From the NCBI GenBank assembly GCA_017848855.1, contig JAFIHF010000016.1, forward strand, positions 1 to 64,000: 64,000 nt of DNA, written 5' to 3'. Position 1 is the first letter of the stretch; each line of letters opens with the position of its first letter. Positions 1 to 7,447 of the stretch are shown here, piece by piece. Under the pieces are notes generated by a model that saw only the letters and a program-made list of their open reading frames with translations, was not told the origin of the DNA and searched no databases. Source of the stretch: Rhodanobacter denitrificans (GTDB lineage Bacteria > Pseudomonadota > Gammaproteobacteria > Xanthomonadales > Rhodanobacteraceae). Both the position numbers and the translations under genes were made by a program.

Positions 1-2
1 AC

Positions 3-125
3 CTGTCCGAGTTCTGCTACCGCTTCAACCGCCGCTTCGACTTGGCTGCACTCGTCCCCCGGCTCATCGTCGCGGCCGCTCATACGCCACCGCTGAGCTA
101 CCGGCTTGCAACCTTGGATGCGTGA
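3..125 (+). mobile_element. IS1595-like transposase, C-terminal fragment
   Basis: The first 123 bases read as an open frame that enters from outside the window and stops at TGA 123-125. The visible 40 residues include LSEFCYRFNRRFD and end TPPLSYRLATLDA. This Y/F-RFNRRFDL-type tail followed by a short TPP segment resembles the C-terminus of IS1595-family (ISXO2-like) DDE transposases. Only the tail is visible, so whether the element is complete cannot be judged. The family call is from recall of the motif, not from a search. Confidence 0.6.
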
Positions 126-157
126 GGTGGGGAATCAGGTGCGATCATGCCAAAGCG

Positions 158-198
158 GCCCTCTCCCCCGGCTCCTCTCCCGCGAGCGGGAGAGGAGA
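158..198. repeat. dispersed CCCTCTCCC/GGGAGAGG hairpin repeat
   Basis: A perfect 12-bp inverted repeat (172-183 with 186-197, CTCCTCTCCCGC against GCGGGAGAGGAG) follows a CCCTCTCCCCCGG stretch. The same family recurs near 1558, 1658, 22937, 29612, 59541 and 61583. It lies between the transposase tail and the MFS gene. It could end transcription, but there is no T-run. Confidence 0.6.
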
Positions 199-271
199 GC
201 AATGCGTTCGCCTCGGATGACGAGGGATGACGGCGTATCCTTGGCGCTCGTTTTCCGCGGCGAATGGATGG

Positions 272-1552
272 ATGAATCAGCAAGACGGCTTGACGTTGGC
301 GACTCCCGTGGCGGATGCCACGCCCTTCATTCGCCACGGCACGCCTGCGTTCCGCCGCACCAACCTCGCGCTGTTCGCCGCGGGCCTCGCCACGTTCGGC
401 CTGCTGTACTGCGTGCAGCCGTTGATGCCGGAGTTCAGCCGCGACTACGGCGTCAGCGAGGCCGGCGCGGCGCTGTCGCTGTCGCTCACCACCGGCGTGC
501 TGGCGTTCGCGATGCTGTTCGCGGGCGCGCTGTCCGACGCGTGGGGACGCAAGCCGGTGATGGTGGCCTCGCTGCTGTCCTCGGCGGTGCTGGTGCTGGC
601 CAGCGCGGCGATGCCCACGTGGACGTCGCTGCTCGTGGTGCGCACCCTGCTGGGCCTCACTCTGAGCGGCCTGCCCGCGGTGGCGATGACGTATCTGTCC
701 GAGGAGATGCACGCCGATTCGATCGGCCTCGGCATGGGCCTGTACATCAGCGGCAGCGCGGTGGGCGGCATGGGTGGGCGGCTCGTCACCGGCGTGCTCA
801 CCGACTTCTTCGGCTGGCGCGTGGGCGTGGCGGTGGTGGGCGCGATCGGCTTCGCCTGCGCGCTGGCGTTCTGGCGTGCGTTGCCGGCTTCGAGGCACTT
901 CGTGCGTCAGCCGCTCTGCGCGCGTGCGCTGGCCGCGCGCTTCCGCGGCATGTTCCGCGACCGCGGCCTGCCGTGGCTGTTCGTCGAGGGTTTCCTGCTG
1001 CTCGGCGCGTTCGTCACCGTCTACAACTATCTCGGCTACCGCCTGCTCGCGCCGCCGTACAAGCTGAGCCAGGCGGAGGTGGGCCTGATCTTCGGCATCT
1101 ACCTGATCGGCACCTTCAGCTCGGCGTGGATGGGCCATCTCGCGGGCCGGCTGGGTCGGCGCAAGGTGCTGTGGACCGCGCTCGCGCTGATGCTGGCGGG
1201 CACGCTGCTGACGCTGGCGGCGTCGCTGTGGCTGATCATGCTGGGCATCGTGGCGATCACGTTCGGTTTCTTCGGCGGCCACTCCATCGTCAGCAGCTGG
1301 GTGGGTCGGCGCGCCGGCGCGGCGAAAGCGCAGGCCTCGTCGATGTACCTGTTCTGCTACTACATGGGCTCCAGCGTGGCCGGTGCCAGCGGCGGCCTGT
1401 TCTACGCCGCGCACGGCTGGAACGGCGTGGCCGCGTTCGTCGGCGCGCTGGCGCTGGCCGGTCTGGCGATCGCGCTGGGACTGGTGCGGCTGCAGCCGCT
1501 GGTGAACGTGGCCACGCTGCCTACGCCGATGAGCAAGGGAGCGATGGGGTAA
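272..1552 (+). CDS. MFS transporter (YnfM/arabinose-efflux-like)
   Basis: A major facilitator of about 426 residues with the usual run of hydrophobic helices over its whole length. The first helix holds FGLLYCVQPLMPEFSRDYGV. The loop after helix 2 carries GALSDAWGRKP, matching the MFS motif A pattern G-x-x-x-D-x-x-G-R-K, and a second-half counterpart reads GHLAGRLGRRKV. These features fit the drug or sugar efflux branch near YnfM; the substrate cannot be told. I chose the ATG at 272; an in-frame ATG at 227 would add 15 non-hydrophobic residues, but its only GAGG abuts the codon. It stands alone between two hairpin repeats, so it is probably monocistronic. Confidence 0.85.
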   Translation: MNQQDGLTLATPVADATPFIRHGTPAFRRTNLALFAAGLATFGLLYCVQPLMPEFSRDYGVSEAGAALSLSLTTGVLAFAMLFAGALSDAWGRKPVMVASLLSSAVLVLASAAMPTWTSLLVVRTLLGLTLSGLPAVAMTYLSEEMHADSIGLGMGLYISGSAVGGMGGRLVTGVLTDFFGWRVGVAVVGAIGFACALAFWRALPASRHFVRQPLCARALAARFRGMFRDRGLPWLFVEGFLLLGAFVTVYNYLGYRLLAPPYKLSQAEVGLIFGIYLIGTFSSAWMGHLAGRLGRRKVLWTALALMLAGTLLTLAASLWLIMLGIVAITFGFFGGHSIVSSWVGRRAGAAKAQASSMYLFCYYMGSSVAGASGGLFYAAHGWNGVAAFVGALALAGLAIALGLVRLQPLVNVATLPTPMSKGAMG

Positions 1553-1557
1553 GTACA

Positions 1558-1689
1558 CCCTCTCCCCCAACGGCACAGCCGTTGGGGGAGAGGGCAGGGT
1601 GAGGGGGGGCTTTGGGCTGGATGGGGGTGAAGAGCAAGAGCTACCCCCTCACCCCAACCCTCTCCCCGAGTTCACTCGGGGGAGAGGGA
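1558..1689. repeat. two dispersed hairpin repeats after the MFS gene
   Basis: Two members of the CCCTCTCCC hairpin family. The first has a perfect 16-bp stem (1558-1573 with 1579-1594) and a 5-base loop. The second pairs 1658-1670 with 1675-1688. They fill the space between the convergent MFS gene and phosphodiesterase gene, so they may act as a bidirectional transcription end, although no long T-run is present. Confidence 0.65.
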
Positions 1690-1698
1690 GTTCAAGCG

Positions 1699-2973
1699 TC
1701 AGCGTGCCGCGGGCTTCAGCATGTCCTTCACCGCCTCGTAATCGCCGTCGTTCGCAGCGGCGGGGAGGCCGAGCAGGTGGGTCATCAGCGGGTAGACGTC
1801 CACGTTCGGGAATTCGGGCACGCGGAGGCCGGCGCGGAATGCCGGACCGTGCGCCACGAACAGCGCGCGCATCAGCGGGTCGGCGTTGTCGTAGCCGTGC
1901 TCGCCGAGGCTGAGGTGCCTGCCGCTGGCGAGCTGCGCGGTGGTAGTGATGCGCCAGCCGGTGTCGGCGAGGCAGATCAGCTGCGGCACGCGCGGGTTGC
2001 TGCCATAGCGGAAGCGGGCCGGGATGCGCGTCTTGTCCCAGCAGCGCATGTGCTGCTGCGGCTGCTCCAGCGTGCGCTCGATCGCGGCGAAGTCGTGGCC
2101 GGGTTTCGGGTTGAAGCCGGCCAGCACGCCGAGGCTGACGACCTGCACTTCGTCCAGCGGAATCCGTTGGTCGATCAGCACGCTGTTCGCGCGCGGCACG
2201 CTGGCCATGCCGTGGTCGGCGAGCACGATCAGGTTGATCCGGTCGAACAGGCCGCGCTGCTTGAGGCCGGCGACCAGCCGCGCCAGCGCGGCGTCGGTGT
2301 CGCGCAGCGCCTGGTCCACCTCGGGCGAATCCGGGCCGTGGTCGTGGCCGGCGTGGTCGACCGCGTCGAAGTACAGGGTGAGGAAGCTCGGCCGCTGGTC
2401 GGCGGGCAGGTCCAGCCAGGCCAGCACCCGGTCCACGCGCTGCTCGGGCGTGAGCTTGCCGTCGTAGGGCTGCCAGTAATCGGGGTGCCTGCCGTGGATG
2501 TCGGCCTCGCTGCCGGGCCAGAACATGGTGGCGGTGCGCAGGCCATGCGCGTCCGCGGTTTCCCAGATCGGCGTGGCCTCGGCCCACCAGCGGCCGTCGC
2601 TCACCGCCTTGCGGTTGCCCAGCGAGAACCTGCCCAGCGCGGGATCGAACATCGTGTTGTTGACGATGCCGTGGTGGTCCGGCACCAGGCCGGTGACCAG
2701 GGTGTAGTGGTTCGGGAACGTCAGCGAGGGGAACGAGGGCTGCATCGCGTCCGCATGCACGCCGGTCTGCGCCAGCATCGCCAGCGTGGGCGTGAGGCCG
2801 CGGTCGAGGTAGTCCGCGCGGAACGCGTCGATCGAGATCAGCAGCAGCGGTGCGGGGCGTGTGGCGGTCGCGACGACGGCGGACGTCGTGGCTGTCGGTG
2901 CGGGCGCGTGCGTGGCGCAACCGGCGCTGAAGGCCGCCAGCGCGGCCAGCAGCAGGCGAAACGGGAATTTCAT
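1699..2973 (-). CDS. ectonucleotide pyrophosphatase/phosphodiesterase-like lipoprotein
   Basis: A 424-residue member of the alkaline phosphatase superfamily (type I phosphodiesterase/nucleotide pyrophosphatase). The N-terminus MKFPFRLLLAALAAFSAGC is a lipoprotein signal with Cys at residue 19. The catalytic domain begins LLISIDAFRADYLD, the metal-binding Asp motif, followed by FPSLTFPNHYTLVTG, which holds the nucleophile Thr. Later metal ligands appear in DAVDHAGHDHG and VLADHGM. The family hydrolyses nucleotide or other phosphodiesters at the cell surface; the natural substrate is unknown. I chose the ATG at 2973 because it gives a clean signal peptide; upstream in-frame ATGs add a non-signal segment. 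It is divergent from the next gene with only 48 bases between starts. Confidence 0.85.
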   Translation of the reverse strand: MKFPFRLLLAALAAFSAGCATHAPAPTATTSAVVATATRPAPLLLISIDAFRADYLDRGLTPTLAMLAQTGVHADAMQPSFPSLTFPNHYTLVTGLVPDHHGIVNNTMFDPALGRFSLGNRKAVSDGRWWAEATPIWETADAHGLRTATMFWPGSEADIHGRHPDYWQPYDGKLTPEQRVDRVLAWLDLPADQRPSFLTLYFDAVDHAGHDHGPDSPEVDQALRDTDAALARLVAGLKQRGLFDRINLIVLADHGMASVPRANSVLIDQRIPLDEVQVVSLGVLAGFNPKPGHDFAAIERTLEQPQQHMRCWDKTRIPARFRYGSNPRVPQLICLADTGWRITTTAQLASGRHLSLGEHGYDNADPLMRALFVAHGPAFRAGLRVPEFPNVDVYPLMTHLLGLPAAANDGDYEAVKDMLKPAAR

Positions 2974-3021
2974 GCAGGAATCCCTACGATGCGTATGTCC
3001 CTCCATGATCGCCCAGATAGC

Positions 3022-3411
3022 ATGACAATCGCACGTTCTTGTGGTCGGAAAACGCATCGAGCCCTGCCGGTCTGGCTGCTGGCCGGCCTGCTCCTGGCCG
3101 CCGGCACGGCCGCGGCGCAGACCTCGCCGGCGAACGCGCAGTTCCAGCAGACCGTGCGCCAGCAGCAGGTCAGCGACCAGCTGCAGAAGAGCCAGCAGCA
3201 GGCGCAGCAACGCCAGAACGTGGCGAACATGACGCAGCAGCCGCTGGCGCAGGGGTCCACCGCGCGCAATCAGCTGGAGCAGGCCGATCGCGCCCAGCAG
3301 CAGCGCGAGAGCGCCCAGCAGCAGGATCTCGTCGATCGCTACCGCGACGCTTCCACGCCACCGCCGCAGCAGCCGGCGGACGCGTCAGCGAAGAAGAAGC
3401 ACGGTCACTGA
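3022..3411 (+). CDS. small exported Gln-rich protein
   Basis: Unrecognised protein of 129 residues. The N-terminus (THRALPVWLLAGLLLAAGTAAAQ) is a typical Sec signal peptide with an AxA-type cleavage near residue 32. The mature part is strongly Gln-rich and predicted helical (repeated QQQ with Gln-Ala-Gln runs), and ends in a Pro-rich patch and KKKHGH. Such small periplasmic Gln-rich proteins are common in Xanthomonas relatives without known function. The start is the ATG at 3022. Its last codons overlap the end of the convergent ogt gene by 7 bases. Confidence 0.6.
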   Translation: MTIARSCGRKTHRALPVWLLAGLLLAAGTAAAQTSPANAQFQQTVRQQQVSDQLQKSQQQAQQRQNVANMTQQPLAQGSTARNQLEQADRAQQQRESAQQQDLVDRYRDASTPPPQQPADASAKKKHGH

Positions 3412-3932
3412 GATGCGGGCGCGGCGGCGAACAGGTCGCCGTGCGCGATGCGGTGCTCGAACGACAGCAGGAAGCGCTTCGTCGGCAGGCCGCCGCCGAA
3501 GCCGGTGAGGCTGCCGTCCGCGCCGATCACGCGGTGGCAGGGCAGCACGATCGGCAGCGGGTTGCGCCCGTTCGCGGCGCCCACCGCGCGCATCGCCTGC
3601 GGCTGGCCGATGCGCCGCGCCAATTCGCCGTAGCTGATCGTGGCGCCGTAGGGGATGCGCGCCAGTTCCCGCCACACCACGAGCTGGAACGGCGTGCCCA
3701 GCGGATGCAGCGGCAGCGCGAACGCCTGCCGGGTGCCGGCGAAATATTCCTCCAGCTGCACGCGGGCGAACGCGAGCCGATCCGCGTCGCGCAGCCAGTG
3801 CGGGTCGGGCGCCTTCTGGTGCCGCCCGCCATCGAACCAGACTTCGCGCAGGCCCTGCGCGTCGGCGACCAGGCGCAGCTCGCCGATCGGCGTGGGCAGC
3901 TCGTCGTACCAGATCGTTTCCTGCCGGCTCAT
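3405..3932 (-). CDS. ogt: methylated-DNA--protein-cysteine methyltransferase
   Basis: A 175-residue O6-alkylguanine-DNA alkyltransferase, which moves the alkyl group from O6-alkylguanine to its own cysteine in a suicide reaction. The active-site motif PCHRVIGADGSLTGFGGG gives Cys132, and the helix-turn-helix helix carries AVGAANGRNP with the Arg that flips the base. Length fits single-domain Ogt. The ATG at 3932 overlaps the stop of the upstream alkA gene as ATGA, so the two are probably translationally coupled. Together they form an alkylation-repair operon. Confidence 0.93.
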   Translation of the reverse strand: MSRQETIWYDELPTPIGELRLVADAQGLREVWFDGGRHQKAPDPHWLRDADRLAFARVQLEEYFAGTRQAFALPLHPLGTPFQLVVWRELARIPYGATISYGELARRIGQPQAMRAVGAANGRNPLPIVLPCHRVIGADGSLTGFGGGLPTKRFLLSFEHRIAHGDLFAAAPASQ

Positions 3933-5440
3933 GCGACCACTCCCTTGCGTTTCGTGCGCGGCGCCGGCGCGGCGTCGGCAGTGCCACGCCACAGGTGGAT
4001 CACCGCATACGCACGCCACGGCCGCCATGCTTCGGCGAGCGCGGTGAGCGCCTTCGTGCTCAGCGCATCGCCGTCGCGCGCGGCGGCGCGGCGCAGGATC
4101 AGGTCCGCGGCCGGGAACGCATCGGGATGGCTGAGCGCGCGCATCGCCATGTAATGCGCGGTCCAGTCGCCGATGCCGGGAAGCGCGACCCAGCGCGCCA
4201 CGAACTCGTCCAGCGACTGTTCCGCGCGGAAATCCACGCGGCCGTCCAGCAGCGCGCGCGCCATGCCGCGGATCGTCTCCGCGCGTGCGCCGGTGACGCC
4301 GAGCTGGCGCAGGTCCGCGTCCGCCAGCGCCTCGGGCGTGGGGAACAGCCGGTCCAGTCCCGGCAGCGGCGCCGCCGCCAGCGCTACGCCGTGGCGCTGC
4401 ACGAGGCGCGTGGCCAGCGTGCGCGCGGCCGCCACGCTCACCTGCTGGCCGAGGATCGCACGCACCGCGATCTCGAAGCCGTCCCAGCTACCCGGCAGGC
4501 GCAGGCCGGGACGCTTGCGCAGCAGCGGGCGCAGCGTGTCATCGAAGCGCAGTGCGTCCGCGATCGCGCGCGGATCCGCGTCGAGGTCGAACAGGCGGCG
4601 CACGCGCGCCACCACGCCGAGCATCTGCGCCGGCTGCGGGCAATGCAGCTCCAGTTTCAACGCGTGTTCGCCGCCCGGCCATGCGGAAACGCGCAGCCAG
4701 CCCGGCGCGTCGGCGGGGCCGAACACGCGCGCATACGCGGCTTCGTCCACCTGCTCGATGCCCGGTAGCGCACGACCACGCAGGAAGCCGAGCAGCGATG
4801 CGAAATCGAACGGCGGGCGATACGCGAGCCGCAGCGTCAACGCATCGCTGTTCGCGGCGCGCGGCTGGCGGCGCAGTTCGCGCGGCGCGATGCGGTTCGC
4901 CTGCGCGAACGCGGCGTTGAAGCGGCGCAGGCTGCGGAAGCCGGACGCGAGCGCGACTTCCGTCACCGGCAGGCTCGTCTCCGTCAGCAGCTGCTTCGCG
5001 AACAGCAGGCGGCGCGTGGTGTGCACGCTGAGCGGCGGTGCGCCGAGCCGTTCCGTGAACAGCCGGCGCAGCTGCCGCGCACCGAGGCCGACGCGCGTCG
5101 CGAGCTGTTCCAGCGAGCCTTCGTCCAGCGCACCGTGCTCGATCAGCTTCAGCGCGCGTGCCACCACGTGGTCGCCGCGCTGCCACACGTCGTTGCCCGG
5201 CGACAGTTCCGGCCGGCAGCGCAGGCAGGGCCGGAAACCGGCCGCTTCCGCCGCCGCCGCGCTCGCGTAATAGCGCACGTTCTCGCGCTTCGGCGTGGGC
5301 GCGGGGCACACCGGCCGGCAATAGATGCCGGTGCTGCGCACGGCAGTGAAGAACAGCCCGTCGAAGCGCGCATCGCGACTCAGGCGGGCCTGTTCGCAGG
5401 TGCGCGGATCGGGCAGGACGTTGGCGCGGGGATCGCTCAT
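3929..5440 (-). CDS. alkA: Ada/AlkA fusion: methylation-responsive regulator with DNA-3-methyladenine glycosylase
   Basis: A 503-residue fusion. Residues 1-80 are the Ada methyl-phosphotriester domain, with zinc cysteines at 41, 45, 72 and 75 (IYCRPVC and PCLRCRPE). Residues about 85-185 are an AraC-type helix-turn-helix (GARQLRRLF, GFRSLRRFNAAF). From about residue 195 comes the AlkA N-terminal domain, then the helix-hairpin-helix glycosylase domain, with LPGIGDWTAHYMAMRAL and the downstream catalytic Asp in FPAADLILRR. In Ada, methylation of the domain-1 cysteine turns the protein into an activator; here that sensor is joined to base excision of alkylated purines. It is coupled by a 4-nt overlap to ogt, so the protein may induce its own operon. 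Confidence 0.93.
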   Translation of the reverse strand: MSDPRANVLPDPRTCEQARLSRDARFDGLFFTAVRSTGIYCRPVCPAPTPKRENVRYYASAAAAEAAGFRPCLRCRPELSPGNDVWQRGDHVVARALKLIEHGALDEGSLEQLATRVGLGARQLRRLFTERLGAPPLSVHTTRRLLFAKQLLTETSLPVTEVALASGFRSLRRFNAAFAQANRIAPRELRRQPRAANSDALTLRLAYRPPFDFASLLGFLRGRALPGIEQVDEAAYARVFGPADAPGWLRVSAWPGGEHALKLELHCPQPAQMLGVVARVRRLFDLDADPRAIADALRFDDTLRPLLRKRPGLRLPGSWDGFEIAVRAILGQQVSVAAARTLATRLVQRHGVALAAAPLPGLDRLFPTPEALADADLRQLGVTGARAETIRGMARALLDGRVDFRAEQSLDEFVARWVALPGIGDWTAHYMAMRALSHPDAFPAADLILRRAAARDGDALSTKALTALAEAWRPWRAYAVIHLWRGTADAAPAPRTKRKGVVA

Positions 5441-5508
5441 GCAGGAAGGCTAGCACCGCCACGGCGGCGCGACTCGCCGTTTTCGGACATGGATGCCAAA
5501 CCGCCCGC

Positions 5509-5611
5509 GTGGGTCGGGATTCATCCCGACAAGCGTCGCCCCGTAGGTCGGGATTTATCCCGACCCAAGCCCCCGGCGCGAAAAGCATCGTCGGGATGAA
5601 TCCCGACCTAC
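5509..5611. repeat. cluster of three GTCGGGAT-type palindromes
   Basis: Three copies of a short palindrome, GTCGGGATTCATCCCGAC and variants, lie at 5513-5530, 5547-5564 and, inverted, 5590-5607. The middle and last copies carry a GTAG head on the outside (CCGTAGG, CCTACGG), the mark of REP palindromes moved by RAYT transposases. Related copies lie at 44016-44070. They fill the gap between alkA and yaeQ. Confidence 0.7.
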
Positions 5612-5628
5612 GGAATCGGTGGCCTTGT

Positions 5629-6183
5629 TCAGGCGACGGCGTAATCGCCCATGCGCACGTCGGGGCGGATCGCCAGCGTGCGCTCGCCTGCGATCAACTG
5701 CAGCTCGCCGTCCTGGATCAGGCATTGCAGGCGCATGCCGCGTTCGCACAGCGCGGCGAGCTGCTGCATGTCGGCGTGGCCGATCGCGAGCACGCTGAGG
5801 TTGTCGTGGCGCGCCAGCGTAGCCGCGACCTTGCTCCACCAGGGGTCGGTGGCGTGGCCGCCGTAGGCCAGCACCACCACCTGGCGCGACTGGTGGCAGG
5901 CCTTGCGCACGCGCGTTTCGTCCGGCAGGCCCACGTCGATCCACAGCTCGATCTCGCCGGTATACGCCTTGCGCCACAGCGCCGGCTCTTCGGTGTCGCT
6001 CAAGCCTTTGCCGAACTCCAGCCGCTCGTCCGCATACAGCGCGAACGCGAGCAGGCGCGCCATCAGCCGCTCCTCGGTTTCGGAAGGATGCCGCGCGAGC
6101 GTGAGCGCATGGGTGGCGTAGTAGTGTCGATCCATGTCGCTGATCGACAGTTCGGCCTTGTGGATGGTGGCGGTGAGTGCCAT
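5629..6183 (-). CDS. yaeQ: YaeQ family protein
   Basis: A 184-residue YaeQ-family protein (PD-(D/E)XK-like fold). It starts MALTATIHKAELSISDMDRH and keeps the conserved HPSETEERLMARLLAFALYA segment and the GLPDETRVRKA stretch with its ELW-D acidic cluster just before. The family's function is not settled; the E. coli member was first linked to transcription elongation. I chose the ATG at 6183 because it matches the normal family N-terminus; the frame stays open upstream without similarity. Confidence 0.9.
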   Translation of the reverse strand: MALTATIHKAELSISDMDRHYYATHALTLARHPSETEERLMARLLAFALYADERLEFGKGLSDTEEPALWRKAYTGEIELWIDVGLPDETRVRKACHQSRQVVVLAYGGHATDPWWSKVAATLARHDNLSVLAIGHADMQQLAALCERGMRLQCLIQDGELQLIAGERTLAIRPDVRMGDYAVA

Positions 6184-6247
6184 CGGGCTTCCCGGCAACG
6201 TGCAGCCGGCCATTCTACGCGAGCGGATCATGCCGGCCGAACAGGCG

Positions 6248-7447
6248 CTACATGCCGTGCGCAAGCCAGGCTTGCGCCAGCGTCGCCGCCACGCACCACA
6301 GCACGACGGCGAGTGCCGGCCAGCGGGCGAGCAGCATCAGCACGCCGACGGCGGCGATCAGCGCGTCCAGCGGCGCGTGGATCGCGCTCATTGCCACCGG
6401 GTTCACGAACGCGGCGGCGAGCAGGCCGACCACCACCGCGTTCACCCCGGCCAGCGCGCGCGCCGCGCCGGTGCGCCGCGCCAGCGCGCGCCAGAACGGC
6501 AGCGCGCCGGACACCAGCAGCAGGCCCGGCGTGAAGATCGCCAGCGCCGCCACCGCGGCGCCGAGCGCGCCGCCCATGCCCGCCGGCAGGCGCGCGCCGA
6601 GGAACGCGGCCAGCGTGAACATCGGCCCCGGCACCGCTTGCGCCGCGCCATAGCCGGCGAGAAAGGTGTTGTCGTCCAGCCAGCCGGGATCGACCACCGA
6701 GGCTTTCAGCAGCGGCAGCACCACATGGCCGCCGCCGAACACCAGCGCGCCCGCGCGGTAGAACGCGGCTGCCGCCTGGCCCAGTGGCGGCAGGCCGGGC
6801 AGGAACGCCGCGCCCAGACCGAGCAGGCACAGCGCGATCAGCACGGCGCCGGTGCGCCGCCCCCACACCAGCGCGAACATTTCGCCCGTGCGCGCCGTAA
6901 CGCCGCGGCACAGCCACCGGCCCAGCAGCGCGCCGCCGGCCACCAGCGCCAGCTGCATCCATGGCGTGCCGCTGACGAGCACCAGCAGCGCCGCCGCCAG
7001 CGCGATCGCGCGCCGCGTCCAGTCCGGCGCGAGCGTGCGCGCCATGCCCTGCACGCCGTGCAGCACCACGGCCACCGCCACCAGCTTCAGTCCGTGCACC
7101 AGCGCCATGCCCCATGCGCCGTCCAGCGAGCGGCTGGCCAGCGCGAACGCGTACAGCAACAGCGCCGATGGCAGGGTGAAGCCCGCGAACGCGGCGAGCC
7201 CGCCCAGCCAGCCCGCGCGCAGCAGGCCGATGGAGAAGCCCAGCTGGCTGCTCGCCGGCCCCGGCAGGAACTGGCACAGCGCCAGCAACTGGCCGAAATG
7301 TTCCTCGTCCAGCCAGCGCCGCCGCTGCACGAACGCGCGGCGGAAATAGCCGATGTGCGCCACCGGCCCGCCGAACGAGGTGAGCCCCAGCCACAGGAAC
7401 GCGGCGGCGACTTCGCCCGCGCGGCCGCGTGTCGTCGATGCATTCAT
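6248..7447 (-). CDS. chrA: chromate transporter ChrA
   Basis: A 399-residue CHR-superfamily membrane protein built of two homologous halves. The first half carries TSFGGPVAHIGYFRR and QLLALCQFLPGPASSQLG; the second carries FGGGHVVLPLL and YGAAQAVPGPMFTLAAFLG. These repeats define full-length (long-chain) ChrA, which exports chromate or, in some members, sulfate or other anions. Its ATG (7447) overlaps the stop of the upstream multicopper oxidase gene by 4 nt (ATGA), so the two are probably coupled. Confidence 0.92.
   Translation of the reverse strand: MNASTTRGRAGEVAAAFLWLGLTSFGGPVAHIGYFRRAFVQRRRWLDEEHFGQLLALCQFLPGPASSQLGFSIGLLRAGWLGGLAAFAGFTLPSALLLYAFALASRSLDGAWGMALVHGLKLVAVAVVLHGVQGMARTLAPDWTRRAIALAAALLVLVSGTPWMQLALVAGGALLGRWLCRGVTARTGEMFALVWGRRTGAVLIALCLLGLGAAFLPGLPPLGQAAAAFYRAGALVFGGGHVVLPLLKASVVDPGWLDDNTFLAGYGAAQAVPGPMFTLAAFLGARLPAGMGGALGAAVAALAIFTPGLLLVSGALPFWRALARRTGAARALAGVNAVVVGLLAAAFVNPVAMSAIHAPLDALIAAVGVLMLLARWPALAVVLWCVAATLAQAWLAHGM

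Noticed and set aside
98-1576. Long minus-strand frame opposite the MFS gene
   Set aside because: Composition is Arg/Gln/His-rich without domains, and the plus strand clearly encodes a membrane transporter.
3170-3361. Small frames inside the Gln-rich exported protein
   Set aside because: They are alternative-frame readings of CAG repeats; only the plus-strand frame from 3022 has a signal peptide.
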